From: Pithys albifrons albifrons
Lineage: Eukaryota > Chordata > Aves > Passeriformes > Thamnophilidae
Assembly (NCBI RefSeq): GCF_047495875.1
Contig: NC_092461.1
Span: forward strand, 67,816,299 to 67,880,298
DNA: 64,000 bases
Direction of reading: 5' to 3'
Part shown: in pieces, positions 50,391 through 63,355 of the stretch
How positions within the stretch are numbered: position 1 is the first letter of the stretch
Layout of the letters: every line of letters begins with the position of its first letter
The notes under the pieces: generated by a model
The model's database searches: none
What the model was told of the DNA's origin: nothing
The model's input: the letters and a program-made list of their open reading frames with translations, nothing else
Made by a program: the position numbers and the translations under genes

Positions 50391-53300
50391 CTACCAGAAT
50401 CCAGTGAAAGAGTAGATTTAGGAGCAAAGGCACCCAGAATGGGATGTGGTCAACATTTGAAGTTGCATCCCACAAGACAATGCAGATGCACAAGTAGCCA
50501 AGGAAAAAGAATCTCTCTGGCTGTGATTCTGTGGTATTGTACCCTGAATGAGGAGTGAGGGATCTGCTTTGGGGCAAGAGACAGGAGCCATAGTACTGCA
50601 GAGCACAGTGCCAAGCATCCCCTCAGCTGTCTCCAACCTTCATAGGAGCCAGCCAGCTAGTTTCACTGCTACCTCTCCATCTTTGGGTGTTCAATAATGT
50701 GTAGGAGGAAAATCAGTAAATATATTCATTACCTACTATTCTACTCTATCTGCATTTCATATGTCAATGATAGAAGTTCTAGGCCAATGCAAATATGTTC
50801 TTATGTGTTTGTACTGCTGAATGCTTTCCCAGGACACTCTTTCACTGTGGAATGGGTGATTCCAAAACTGATCAGAAGATTGCTTCCTTTCAGGGGAAAA
50901 AAAAGAAAAGAAATTCACACAGTAAACAGAATAGACATTCATTGCAGAAGTAACAGAAGACTCCAAAAAAGTTTCATGGCAATAGTGATGCAATGTCGCA
51001 AGTGCTATAACTAATCACTAATGAATAATAAGTGAAGCAGAAAAAATATAGCAAAAAAAGATTAAGATATATTGATGACACTTAAAGGACAAACATGAAA
51101 AACTACACACACAATAATTTTTTTAGCCCACAAGTTGTTTTTTTTTTTGAATTAAAATTTTCCACAAATAAAAGAGATACCTTTAAAAGCTATATTAATG
51201 CTGTTCTTTATTAGGTAGAACAGGATTTGAATACCTAGCCCTTTTCATGTGATTTTACTTCTAGCTTCACCAGGTACTGGAATATACTTAGCATTCTATA
51301 CCAATACCCTTTTTTTTAATTGAATACCTTCATCTTTATAAGTGACAGCCTCAATTATACCAGACAAAAATGGAATGAAGTTTATATTAGCAGAATCACT
51401 AAACATATCATGGTCTTCATTCATTGAAGAAACATTTGCATAATTGCTCTAAATTAGAGACATTTAATTCTAAGTGATTTACTAAAAGTTTAAAAAGACT
51501 TTTTATTCTCAATTGTATATAGTCTGATTCATGACAAATCCTTTATTGTATGTCACACAGGAGTTTTCTATTTCTTGTCAAGATATTCAATTAATAACAA
51601 TTTCTACCTGAGAAGTTTGTGGCGGGGAGTTATACTGTGATACAGTAGTGTGGATACTCTTCAAAGGTAGAAAGGATAAACTGCCATGAACTTTTGAAGG
51701 TCTTTAAAGCCTTCTGCATAGTTGTAACAAGCAAACACATAGAATTCTAAATTATATTTATTTTAGATGTCTCTTTTGATTCATAAGTCTTGATCAATTT
51801 CTTCCTCGACACAGGCCAGTCCATGTCTTACTCAATGAAGTTCTGATGCAGAAATGTGCTTAAAAAGGGATGCAGATTCAAAGGCTGGAGGATAATTAGG
51901 AACATTTGGAAACATTTCTTTTGAATCTTCGTTGCTCTTCTCTGCTGTCTTAACAGGAAAATAATGAAAATAGGCTTGTGAGGGTCTGCTTCCTATCCCT
52001 TCTTTTGCAGAAACATTTCAAATGCACAGCCTACATCCAAGCATCAACTGCTAATTTCATGACATTCACATGCCACAGGGCTACCCAAACATGGCTTTCT
52101 GGGCTGACAGTGGGTGAGATATCAACCCAGAGCTCCTGAAGTGCCACTCTACACAGTAAGAAACAGAGTCATGCCCTTTGTCACAGATCTTCCTGTCACA
52201 TCCTATCAAAAAACCCAAACCTTTTTCCTGGTATTTGAGTTGAGATGGTTTTAGCAGCTTATCATCAGCACCAGGACCTATGAGACATGATCAGCCACCA
52301 TTCAGCTGGCAGGTCATGGAGTTCAGTCGTTCAGGTAGATAAATATGCATGGTTAGTGAGGATGGATATAGGAAAAGCTGGGAAGTCTTCACAGTTAAGA
52401 AGAGTAGAAGTTCTAGGATTTGAATCCAATCATGCTTTAGCCTACTCCTTTAACACCAGACTGTAAGACTAACACCATGTTCCAGAGTCTGTCAACCAGA
52501 TATGTCACAGCAAAAGTGCTGCATCTAAACCAAGTCTCCAGAAGTTTACCCACCTGGATCCCTGAGGAAGAAGGACCCTATGACATATCATGACACATAC
52601 CTACATACCAGTTTACACATGACAATAGGATCCTTGTCCCTTCACTTATGACTCTGTTCCAGATAGGCAACATCAGTAAAAATGATAATGAATATTACTC
52701 TAACATTTATGATCTATTCAACTCTCCCTGTTATTTTTTGTGGAGAAGGTTATTGTTTTACACAGATCTCAGCAAGGCTTCTATAAAATCCTGGTCCTTT
52801 TTCTGGAGAGAGAAGATTATTCTATTGTTTACAATGAAGTGAAACAGAAGTAGTGCTATTAGTCTCCATTAGATTATTCCTGATTTAGACCAGTTCATCT
52901 GATAACAAATTTTGAGCAAAGCTGTATTTAATAGTCTCTAAAAAAATCTTTATATTTGTAGAATAAATTTTACTTGTGTTCTATTTTTACATCCTGCTGA
53001 CAAAACAATGTTCCACTAATATGTCTGGAATGAAAATGGTGGAGTTTGCAGTAGGAAAAAGTTTCAGCTTCTAGGGTAGGTATTTTCATAACTGATCTAT
53101 GCTGCATATGTGATTAACTCTGTGGCATATTAGCAATATAACTCTAATTTTACTATATATCACAAGAAATTAAATGTAAGGAATAAAGCAGGTTCTTCTG
53201 TGCACTATGTTTACAATGCAGAATGGCATGTTCAGAAAAATAAATAAATTATAGAATATGAAAATCCTTCAAAGATTTTTTTCATTAAAATATCTCTCTA

Positions 53301-55504
53301 ACCGTCTAGGAAACAGTACAGTTCAAAAAGAAGGTCCTGGTTTAAAAACAAACAAAAAAAAAAAAACAAAAAAAAACCAAAGAAAAACAAGCAATGTCAC
53401 ATAACTATTACCACACTGTGGTGAAAAGTCCATGCTGATATTACTGCATTTTCAAACTTTGTTTCACTTACACCACTCTGCTGAATTTGGCATATTAAGA
53501 TCAATAACAGTCTTGAGCTATTCCCTGTATTTACCCTGTTAATGGATGAGTACAAAGAGAAAAGACCTGCTCACTATTAATTCCTGTAAGTAATGTAGTA
53601 AATTTTGAATTAATTAATCCTTTTCTGAATCTTGTGATTTTTGTTAATAAGCAATTGATAAATGAATACATAAAAACCTTCCTGATGTAAAATGTGGACT
53701 GCATATTGTTTACCATATTCAGATTATCTGAGGCATAAATAAACTAAATGATTCATCTTTAAATTTGGAGAATTTTATAAATTAAATACCATCACTTTTA
53801 ACAAGAAATTTACTAGCTTAGCTGTTACTCTAATATGCAGACTTTTGTAATATTGATGATTTCTGTATGAGTCTAGCAAATAGAGCTCTAACTTCACTCT
53901 GCTGCTTCATCTCCAGCTCAGCTCCCAGAAATAATGAAGTACCCTGCAGACAGAACTTCATGTTGCAATGAACAGATATATTAGATTTTCATAATTAAAT
54001 GTAGATTGTGATTTACTTCTGCTTTTGTGCTATTTGATTTTAAACTACTCATAATTTACCATTTGGGATAAATCTGGGATGTAATATAAATGCAGAAATT
54101 TATAGATTATGAATAGCAACCACTGAATTTTCTCTTCAATGAGAAAAGCAAGTGTACAATTTTTGACAGTTTTTGGTGTTTTACTTGCTACAATAAGAAA
54201 CTATTTAAGTTCCATTACTCCTTTACTTTCCTTCACTGACCTACAGAGATATCATAAACAGGAATTATTAAAAAGACAGTATTGATATGGATGTTGCTAA
54301 CATTGAATTCAGTAAATGGTCATGTGTTTCCACACTAAAATTCTGTATAACTCACTTCCTAAATAAATGTCTTCTGATCAGTGAGGAATAAGAATATATC
54401 AATACTTGAAAGAAAACCTGAACAGTCAAGACCATTTTACCTTCCTTATCAGATCCCTAGCCTCCAAAACAATCTGGTATTGCAACATGGAAAGATTATT
54501 CAACAGTACATCAAAAGGTATTTTAATACCTTCTACACTCAACAAGCTGATACCAAGGTATTATAACACCATCAAAATATTTGGTTGTAAAACAATCTAC
54601 ATCTTAATTAAGAATCAGGTAGACTAGTTATTACTGCATTAAACTTAAAAGTATTAGTCAACACCTCATTTTCCTGAGAAATTTGTGGACACCAAAATCA
54701 AGATGTTGTGCTTACTTAGTCCAAAAATACTCAAACAGCTAATGTAAGTTGTCATTGGCATACTTTTTCTTGTAAGTTCTTGAAGAAATGAACATAATGA
54801 AGACACACAAATGATAAGCAAAGTCATGTCAGTTGTTATTTTTTTCTGTCTTCTGTTTTCCTGCAGTTCAGAAAAATTTTGTTTCAGACTGCTCACTAAA
54901 GGCACAGAGGTACTCAAAAGGCTAAATGCAAAGATCAGTAAGTGGCATGGAAACAGCAAAAGCTGATCATGATTAATAAATAAAAAAGTAATCAGTAGAC
55001 TCATTGTGTGCTTCCTATGCAAGTAATTTTCATGGCAAAATAAGGACACAGTGACTAATGTGATTGTGTGACCGTGTTTGTGTATTTAATTTCAGACTAA
55101 TACCAACTGCCATCTTAACCCTCTGGTTTAGATAGAGAAGAAATGAAAGTAAATCCACTAACAAATGCATAGCATGCAGTCTGACTCAACCTTTATTTGG
55201 CCATGATCCCACTGCACAGTACTTAAACAGGGTTTCCTCAGGGCCCTCTATGATGAATGAGTATAAAACCTGGAGCTGATAACAGTGATAGGTTGGCTCC
55301 AAGACAGATTTCACGTACACTGTCTGCACACTGTATATACTGCAGATTTTGGGGTTTGGGTTGTTTATTTTGTTTTGGGTTTTTTTGTGGATTTTTTCAA
55401 AATGCCACAGATAATGGGAGGATTATCTCAAAGCCTACTGGTGTGGCAGTCTCATACCATCGCACTGAGGAAAAACATCATACACCCATCAACGCATGAC
55501 ACAG
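50391..55504. other. Anonymous AT-rich sequence
   Basis: About 5 kb with no supported gene or recognisable transposon. An A-rich low-complexity patch lies at 53344-53391. A G/T-rich patch of gggtttgggttg type lies near 55350-55395. Confidence 0.5.
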
Positions 55505-55603
55505 TGCAAGAGTGGGAGCTCTGTCCGAGATGAAGGTGATACAGACTGTATGCAGTGTCCACCTGGAGGACATCCTGGGATGAACTGTGCTCTTGTTTCT
55601 TAA
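55505..55603 (+). other. Unrecognised short Cys-patterned open frame
   Basis: One frame, open from just after a stop near 55470, runs to TAA at 55601-55603. It contains four cysteines spaced C-x13-C-x2-C-x9-C with CPPGG in the middle, which recalls the Cys-Pro-x-Gly turns of TNF-receptor-like and EGF-like extracellular modules. The frame could begin at an acceptor-like acacag at 55500-55504, although the upstream pyrimidine tract is weak. It may be the decayed last exon of a secreted or membrane protein gene, or chance. I cannot name a family. Confidence 0.15.
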
Positions 55604-57373
55604 GCACAATTACTTGGCTTGCCTCAGCAAGATGTCCAAGAGTAAACCAGCACCTTTGTGATGTGGAAAGATCAAAGTGTCAGTGAACCAATGAAGACAG
55701 TGAACAAGGTGTCCTTTTTGGCCTGAGTAACTGTAGCAGTGACATAGCACATGAATAGCATCACTTAGACTTGTTTTAGAACCTCACTGCAGGGAAACTT
55801 CTATAGCATACAGATGGTATTGGAGTAATTTAACAAGAGATCGGCCAAGTTTAATAACACTTTTATGAACATATCAGATAGTATTCTAGCTAAAATTTTG
55901 CTAGGAATGGTCGACATCAATATGCCACACTAATTGCCAAAGTATAGGTTTTCTTTGTCTAATCTCTGGTTATAAAGACTTCCAGTTGTATCTGCTTTTT
56001 CATTTTTGCATATATTGAACACATGTTTGTGTATCTGTCTCTGTGGCTTTGTATTTAAATATTTTATCAGCTTGCAATCAGATAAAGAAGACTTTTTTAT
56101 ATTTCTGATATCCTGAAAAATACTGAAATAATCCTGTTATTTCTCAATAAATTTCTGATTGTCTGGTGATCAAAGTAGAATGCAGTGTGCACATGTTCAA
56201 AAATATCTTTCAGCACAGTAGAGACTTCTAGTAGTAAAAATTTGCTTAAGATGTTTCAGCAACCATGTAGGTTTTAAGAGCCGATTTAACACTTTAGGTT
56301 TAATATATGGTGGATTCCAGTTGGTTTGCTATGTCTGCAAACAGCATAAGCTATTGCTGCATTTGCAAGAACAAGAGATATAAGGGACAGTAATTCTAAA
56401 TTGTAGGGGAAAATATTTTCTGGTAGAAAACAGCCTACTGACCTGCTATAGATTAAGTGCTCTTCTCATGTGGCCCCTCTGTCTCTGACAGAGGTTAAAT
56501 GAATCCTGATTCCAAAATCAGAAATAATGGATGGATGTATCTGCAAAATCACCTGATATTCCTATGGCTGCCTCTGAAGCACAAACCTCACACAGTGCAT
56601 GTTGTTACTTTTGCTCTGCTATGAACAACACTGAGAATGACAAGAAAAAAAATCAGAAACTTGAGAAAAATTTATTTGTCTTATATCCAACAGACTGATT
56701 ACTCTGAACTCTGATTTCAGCTTCATACTAAATGGACAGTAGATTGACAGCCCAGCATTATTTCACTAAATACTATAGCACTGGCAAAAAAAAAAAAAGA
56801 TAAATGAAATTATAATGCTTAGTGAATCATTCAACTTGCAAATCCTGACACCTCTTCCTTCCTATCAGACCAAAAGAAAACATCATGATCACATCTAAGA
56901 TGCAAGCCATGGCATTCTCATTTGACACTCCAGTAGAACTGTGAAACATGGCAAAGACTGTTGCAGATAGACCTTCATGTTTTCCAATTCCCAGTCTAAA
57001 TTACCGCCATGTACACAAGAAACATGTTTCAAATCAGCATTTAATTCACCTGGCTTCAGGTGAACTATCAGGCATCAGAAAGTACTTAAATCCCAAGCTA
57101 TCTGACAGCAGCTTTAAAATAACAATAACACTGCCGTGCTCCATGCACAGGACTTTGGGGCCTGTAAAAGGGAAAAAAACACAAGAAAACAGGATGTACA
57201 GTTATGAGTAAGTTAAAAGCTTAAATAAATAGTGGCAAATATGAGGACAAGCAAGCAACAGATTTTAACTTTGTCTTCTGATTACTTTTGGTTAACAAAG
57301 GAGATGGTACACACTACACACCCCCCAAATGATAAACCAAGACACTAAAAAAGCACTGAGTGAAAATAAAACT
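55604..57373. other. Anonymous sequence
   Basis: No gene or recognisable repeat is seen. A 12-A run lies near 56787. Confidence 0.5.
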
Positions 57374-57540
57374 GTAGGATAATGAAGTGATGCAGGTTTG
57401 AAGAGACCTCAGGAAGTTATTGAATCACACCTTCTGCTCAAAGCAGGGCTTACTTTGATGCACAGAGCCTTGTTCTGTCAAATTTTGATTATGTCCAAGG
57501 ATTGGGGACTCCATAACACAGTGAATGTAACAAAGTGCAG
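57374..57540 (-). mobile_element. Old CR1 LINE 3' fragment
   Basis: Read on the plus strand, gcaggtttgaagagacctca, then ttctgctcaaagcagggctt, then gcacagagccttgttctgtc, then atgtccaaggattggggact follow the order of the reverse-complemented CR1 3' region. Divergence is high and the tail is nearly lost, so the insertion is old. The 5' limit is approximate. Confidence 0.8.
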
Positions 57541-57620
57541 CAGACCTATGACCTAACCTTGCTTTCTGTTACCACTGCAGGTGTGCAAGAATGAGAGCTC
57601 CACCTTTCTTTTTTATTTTA

Positions 57621-57625
57621 TGTGA

Positions 57626-57662
<37 letters not shown>
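57621..57662. repeat. TG dinucleotide microsatellite
   Basis: A perfect run of 16 TG units (57631-57662) is preceded by tgtgagtgag. Confidence 0.97.
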
Positions 57663-57665
<3 letters not shown>

Positions 57666-58504
57666 TAGAAAGATTTTTATAATAATCTGCAACAAAAAAT
57701 TCCAGAAAATGGAGGGATTGGTGCTTATGAGACTAAACTTTCAGAATATTATGAGATTTTTACTCTTCAGCTGAAGGTTAATCAGCAAATGGGAAGATGT
57801 GTGAGTCATGGGGGTAAAGCTGGCAGGGAACATCTGCACAGAGGAATGTACACAGAAAATGTCACTGATCCAGACTTACCTGGGGAGCATGCCAAATCTC
57901 GAAAAGTTTCTTTTCTTCTCAGTGAACATTTCTGACTGGCTCAAAGTACCATAACTGATTGTTAGTACCTGCATTTCTTCATTACAAGTGTGAATTATTA
58001 AGAGTCCATCTGGAACATCTGACTCTCAATTTGTGATGGTTCAAGGAGATTTTTTTATTTAGAAAAACTGGTCTTTTATATTTTTAATTATTTTTTCTTT
58101 TGTGATGGAAAGTTTTGGGACCCTACACCAGTACCTCTGATTGATTTGTACCAGTGATGTAAACTATGTTAAAAGTTGTTTTGTGACATACCCTTCCCTT
58201 CAGAGGTGCAAAGCAGAGAAGAAATGGCTGATTCAAATTTTGTTTTCTTTCTCAAGAAAAGTATAAAATCTGCTAGCCTGTAAGTTAACAAATGCAAATA
58301 AATGGAACAGTTATTTATATTTCATTAACATTATCTTTTCAATTCTTGAAGGGGTTTTGCAGAAAATAAAGGAAATTACTCAAAGTATTGCAGTACCTGA
58401 CTTCAATATTTTCTTAATGGCAGATAGCAAATATGAAATGAACAAATGCATGTATCAAGAATTTTTATTTTGAAAAACTGCACATTGATATTTTATGAGT
58501 TTGT
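57663..58504. other. Anonymous sequence
   Basis: No gene or recognisable element is seen between the TG repeat and the next CR1. Confidence 0.5.
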
Positions 58505-58668
58505 AGAGTCATAGAACCATACCATAGAATGGTTTGGGTTTAAATGGACCTTAAAAGATCATCCAGTTCCTGCTGTGCTGCTATGGACAGGGTCATCTTT
58601 CACTAGACTAGGCTGCTTAACACCCAGTCTAGCCTGGCCTTGAACTCTTCCAGGGATGGGGCATTATT
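58505..58668 (-). mobile_element. CR1 LINE 3' fragment
   Basis: Read on the plus strand, gagtcatagaaccatacca, tagaatggtttgggtttaaa, tggaccttaaaagatcatcc and agttcctgctgt form a reverse-complemented CR1 3' end with its octamer tail at the left. It continues to cttccagggatggggca. The copy is about 160 bp, 5'-truncated, and moderately diverged. Confidence 0.9.
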
Positions 58669-58735
58669 TTAGTCATTAACCACTTTTGAATTTTTCATAT
58701 TTGCCAGTACAAAGAAAAGGACAATTAGAACAGCT

Positions 58736-58753
58736 GGGGGGGGAGGGGGGGGG
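58736..58753. repeat. G homopolymer pair
   Basis: Eight G, one A, then nine G. It lies about 70 bp beyond the CR1 fragment. Confidence 0.9.
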
Positions 58754-61700
58754 AAAGAGAAAGGTGATTTCTGTGAATCTCTTATTCCCAATGTTTAAAA
58801 ACAATAGCTCTTATAAGTTACCATAGCAGTAGGTAGAGACATATTCTGCATCTATTCACTTTCATAGTAGTATTATCCTCCATTGCTCTCAACCCTCATC
58901 TTTCATTCCCTCTTTCTTTCCCCAACTATTATTGCCAATTGTTAAAAAAAATAGGCAAACAAAACCCAGCAAACTCAACCAATACTGGCTATATTTAAGT
59001 CCTGGTTTTATTGCTGTGAATAGCTATTCAGCAACCAGTAGTCTCTCCTGCCAAACCATTTCTGTGGTATAGTGGATATAGAAATTGCTCAGACTACAGC
59101 TGTGTACCTTCTCTTACTAGAAAGATCCTGATGAATAATTCATAATCAAGTCCTGCTGACCTCATGTGTAATGGAAGTGTAGTCAAACTCACTTAAACAG
59201 GAAAAACAATTTTCTGTCATTCTTTTCATTTGCTTTAATAGTTAATTTTCACTGACACTATTTGTCTTGCTACTTTTAAGTTTAGCTGTATTTTACACTG
59301 AGGCAGACTTGAAAGCCATCAGGAACAATGAAAACTGCACTTATTCTGTCTCCTCAATATGTGGGACCACATACCAATTTCACTGAATTGTTATCAAATG
59401 TACATACTTGTCCTCACTGCACAACCAATGCTACAATCTCTGCTACAGTCCTCGGCAGCAGAACAGCAGGCAGATGTTAAGGACATACAGTGGAGGTGTC
59501 TTGGGATGGCAGCATTAGAAAGCCTTAAAATACATCCCTGCAATGGACTTGGGATTTCATACAGGAGATAACAGTCTGGAAACTTTCTGTTTTATTTATA
59601 ATTCCATTAGGAATATGGACAGATCAAAAACAAAGTGGCAACATACTCTTTGTTAAGAACAGTCCTTACGGCAGTTTTGATAAGAGAGTTTCTCGACTGA
59701 GTAAAGTCAGTGGTAGTAAGTTTCCCACCATTACCAAGTGGTTAAAAGAATTTAAATGTAATTCCCCCCAGTTTTAACTTCTTCAAAGGCAATTTACTCA
59801 AGTGAAATTTTCTACAGGTTTTAGCTTTGGTCTTATCTGCAAGTTTTTCTCATATGCTGAGTTAAGCCACTTCTGTTGAGTAGTGTCCTTGGATGAAAGG
59901 CCCATTCTGGGCAATGAATCTATATTTGCTCAGTGCCGTATCACTTGTTTGTCTTTTTCTATTAAAAGATGACATATTAGTCCAGCCTACACTGAATAAT
60001 AGAGAGTTCCCTTTGACTCTCTTTGAAGCTCATAAAACATGCTTTCTTTCACTCATACTCCATTAGGCATTTTGGTGGAAGGCAAACAAGGTTGCTGGTT
60101 AAAAATATAATAATTTTAAAAACTACTCCCTTAATTAGCAGATGATTAGGAGAGGCAGGCAGGAATGTAGAGTATTTGTTTAGAGGTACAGAAAAGAGTT
60201 GTTTCTGATAACTCTCTATAAAGTGCTTCTCAGTCTTACCCTCTGAAAGGCAGAATGGAAAAAGACAAATCATAGAGAGGATTTCTACTTACATTTACCA
60301 CCAAACCCTTGCCTTTCCTTCACCAAAACTTTCCCAAGCATATCTCACTTTTCCCACTCTGGCCACAGGTATTTCTCTGTTGAAAAAAACCCAAACCAAA
60401 CAAAGCCCCAAACCAAAAAGAAAGTATATTATGAAGAGGTGACTTAGTAAATTCAGAGGTGTTGTATTACTTTCCCTGCTTAGTCTGACTACCAGCCACT
60501 TCCAGGATGCAGCATGCCTCCAAGCACATATAACCAGCTCTAGATAGGTTCAACCTCCCTCTACATGAGAGAGGGGAGACAAATCATGAGGTCTGATACC
60601 AATTTCCATGTCAGACACAGGGAAAGTCAGAAACTTGCCAAGCTCTTTGAAACAAAGTTGGCTTTGTGTATTTCTAGTCTTCAATTATTTTTCCTTGGCT
60701 TCTTCTGCTTGTCTTTAAAATCTGAGCCACTGCTACATCATTGTTAAATTAGCAAATGCTCAGTGAAAAACAGATTTGTAACAGACTCAACAGAATGCTG
60801 CAATTTTTCAAAGTCATGCAAACTACCTAGGAGGGAAGGGCTGACTGATTTTCAGTGAGACCTCTGTACTCTCACAAAAATGGCATGAAAACCTTTGAAG
60901 TTACATATTTGTTCTTGCCCAGATTACACTGTAAAAACTGTGTTCCTCCTTCTGTCATGTGTGATTAACCAAGCCCTGTAAAAGATGATAACTCTGGTCT
61001 ATGAAAGTGCATGTCCCTTTCATATACTCAAGAATCTTACAATTATTGGCAAACCCTGTAGGACAAATATGTAAAAGTCTGTGTATATTTGTACATGTAT
61101 GAATGCTAGGGATAATAACATACTTTCAAGTATGCATGTGGATAATGTGCATTTGGTTTTGTACAGAAGAGTACTTGCAGTTTGTTGTATTGTGAAAAAT
61201 AGGCAAGATATGGTTTGTCTTCATCCTGTCAGGCTTTAATTTATGGCCTGGGTAGAAGCTTTAAAATAAAATTCTTTCAGTATGCATGGTTAGGTTGTTA
61301 GCTAAAACTGAGAGGCCTCACTTTTGCCTCATATTGGTTTTATACTACAAAAAGAATCTGACTAGATGGCTTCAACAAATACAGCTTCTAGATTTTTATC
61401 TTTCACTTCCTTTACTCAGATTCATTGAATTTTTCAAAATTTTCCAAAATATTTTTAAATGCTAAAACTATAAAGAATCAATGAAAATAACCTGGGTTTG
61501 AGAACTGTACTTAATGTCTCCAGTGGAAACAGTTCTTGTCCTTGCTGAAGTATTTGGAGACATTGCAAACTTAATGATGTTTAATCCTGTATATGCCACC
61601 CTAATATTACTGCCAGTGATATAGCCTATACAAATCAATAAACTATAGCAATATAAAGCCAGAGCAAATCATACTAGAAGTAGGGTTTTTAAAAAGTTTT

Positions 61701-62629
61701 CTATATCCCTTTCAGGTATGATAATTTTTTTTCCTATGTTAATACCTTAAGCATACTCCACTGATTAATTATTTGCAATTTTTTGCAATTTTTCTTCCCT
61801 GGATAATATAGTGGAATGCAGTCTTTCTCCTGGCTATGCTGGCATGTATGTTGTTATTTTTATTCTGGTATTGAGGAGAATTTGATAACCTATGTATCAA
61901 AGAGTATGTGAGAGACCATGTATTCAGAGAATAGTACGTCTTTGTCATAAACATAGAGAACAAAAAAACCCCAAAAACTCTTTTTAGGTCTGAACCAAAA
62001 TTAGCAAACTTTAAAATAATTAGTATTTGGGAACACTTGTTCTGACTTTGTTTAATTATATTTAGCTTAATTAGTTCTGGCTAACTTAATTATGTTTAGC
62101 TTAATTATGTTTAAAAATTAGATTAAATGCATGGTTAGTCTTGTTAGCAAGTCCTCCCTTGCTCGCTGTTATCAAGGGAGAAGCAGTAAGTTATTCAGTT
62201 CTTCTGGAGAAAAGTTGACAAAAAATTATTGCTTATAACACTAAATTATCATTTCAGGGAAAGTTTACTTGAGGTAAGACTCAGTGAAAGTGTTTGCATG
62301 TCATCAAACCATTATCTGCACTGAGTCTCAGTGTTTAATCACCCATATGAAGCCAGAGCTGTTTTCCAGCATTGACATTATTCATCCAGAGCTCATTTCC
62401 CAGGCCTTCCTGTGCATTGTTCATAAAGTCTGTAGGTGATTCCTAGTGCCTACAGGTTCCACCTCCACAGCTTAATTGTCTTCTTAGTCCTTATACATGT
62501 CCAGGACTTTTGCTAGTAGATTTTAAACACAAAGAGGCACTGAGTTTTATTGCTTTGCTGTTGTGGAGAGGTTTCTGTAAGTTCTGACATTCTATATTTG
62601 GCATATACTGAAAAGGGATCTTTAACAAG
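58754..62629. other. Anonymous AT-rich sequence
   Basis: No supported gene. A weak tandem array of 15-19-bp units beginning ttaatta (ttaattatgtttagc type) lies at about 62052-62113. An A/C-rich patch (aaacccaaaccaaac type) lies near 60385-60420. Confidence 0.5.
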
Positions 62630-62712
62630 GGCACATAGTGGAAATGTGGATTCCCCATCCCTGAAAGTGGTCAAGGACAGTTTGTATGGGGCTTTGAGTC
62701 ATTACAGGGAGA
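62630..62712 (+). mobile_element. CR1 LINE fragment, left part, interrupted by an LTR
   Basis: The plus strand reads gtggattccccatccctgaa, agtggtcaaggacagtttg and gggctttgagtcattacagg, a diverged CR1 3' region. It stops at 62712, where an LTR begins. The likely continuation (gtggcaaaaatgtccc) lies after the LTR at about 63356-63372. Confidence 0.75.
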
Positions 62713-63350
62713 TGTGCTGGTTTAAAGGCAAACTGGCAGGAGAAGTGAACCCAACACAAAAGAGATTATAAGTCAGAGTTATAATTTAATAAAAATATTA
62801 CAATAAATGCAATGATGCAAAGAGAAATTGCTTTTAACCCACAAAACCCAGAAATATAACCCGGCACCATGGGGTACAAACAGAATGGTGTTTGTTAGCC
62901 CCTGAGCAGAGCCCCATGTGGTTCCCTTGAGTCCAAAATAAAAGGAAGGGAAAAACCTGTTGGTGCAGATGATGGTCACAGTCCTGGTGAGGTTCTGGTC
63001 CTCCTCTGAATCTGACAAGAGGTCCCAGGGGTCTCCAAACCCCAAGATAATACACCCTCAGGCTCATGTGGGAATGCCCAATTCTACAATGGGTGATTTA
63101 AGTCTGTGAGTCATGGGATATTTTTGGAATTGTTGCCGGCCCATTAGCAGATATGACTCCTCAGGCTGGGTGTGACGGTGCTAAGAACTTCCTGGAGGGG
63201 AGTTATCACAGCTCCTACCTCACAGGTTTCTTTAATACCTAGCTTACATCCTAAGGGGTCAAGAGTGCTCTGGGCAGCTGCTGCAAATGGTCCATTGTTA
63301 ACAGTTCTTGGGAAATGAATAGAGGGAGTAGGATACACAGGTGAAATCAG
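62713..63350 (-). mobile_element. Solo LTR, family A copy 4, inverted and altered at its 5' end
   Basis: The left edge tgtgctggtttaaaggcaaa is the reverse complement of the family A 3' end. The match continues through the polyadenylation-type signal, cagcagctgcccaga-type and aatgaatagaggg-type blocks to about 63340. The last 45-50 bp of the family (the 5' end beginning TGTCCTAGTT) is missing and replaced by about 10 unrelated bases. GGAGA occurs just before the element (62708-62712) and just after it (63351-63355), consistent with a 5-bp target duplication within the surrounding CR1. Loss of the 5' end probably happened after insertion. Confidence 0.85.
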
Positions 63351-63355
63351 GGAGA

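Noticed and set aside
50044..50577. Minus-strand frame of 177 codons
   Set aside because: It runs antisense through LTR copy 3 and across its boundary into unrelated sequence, with no domain.
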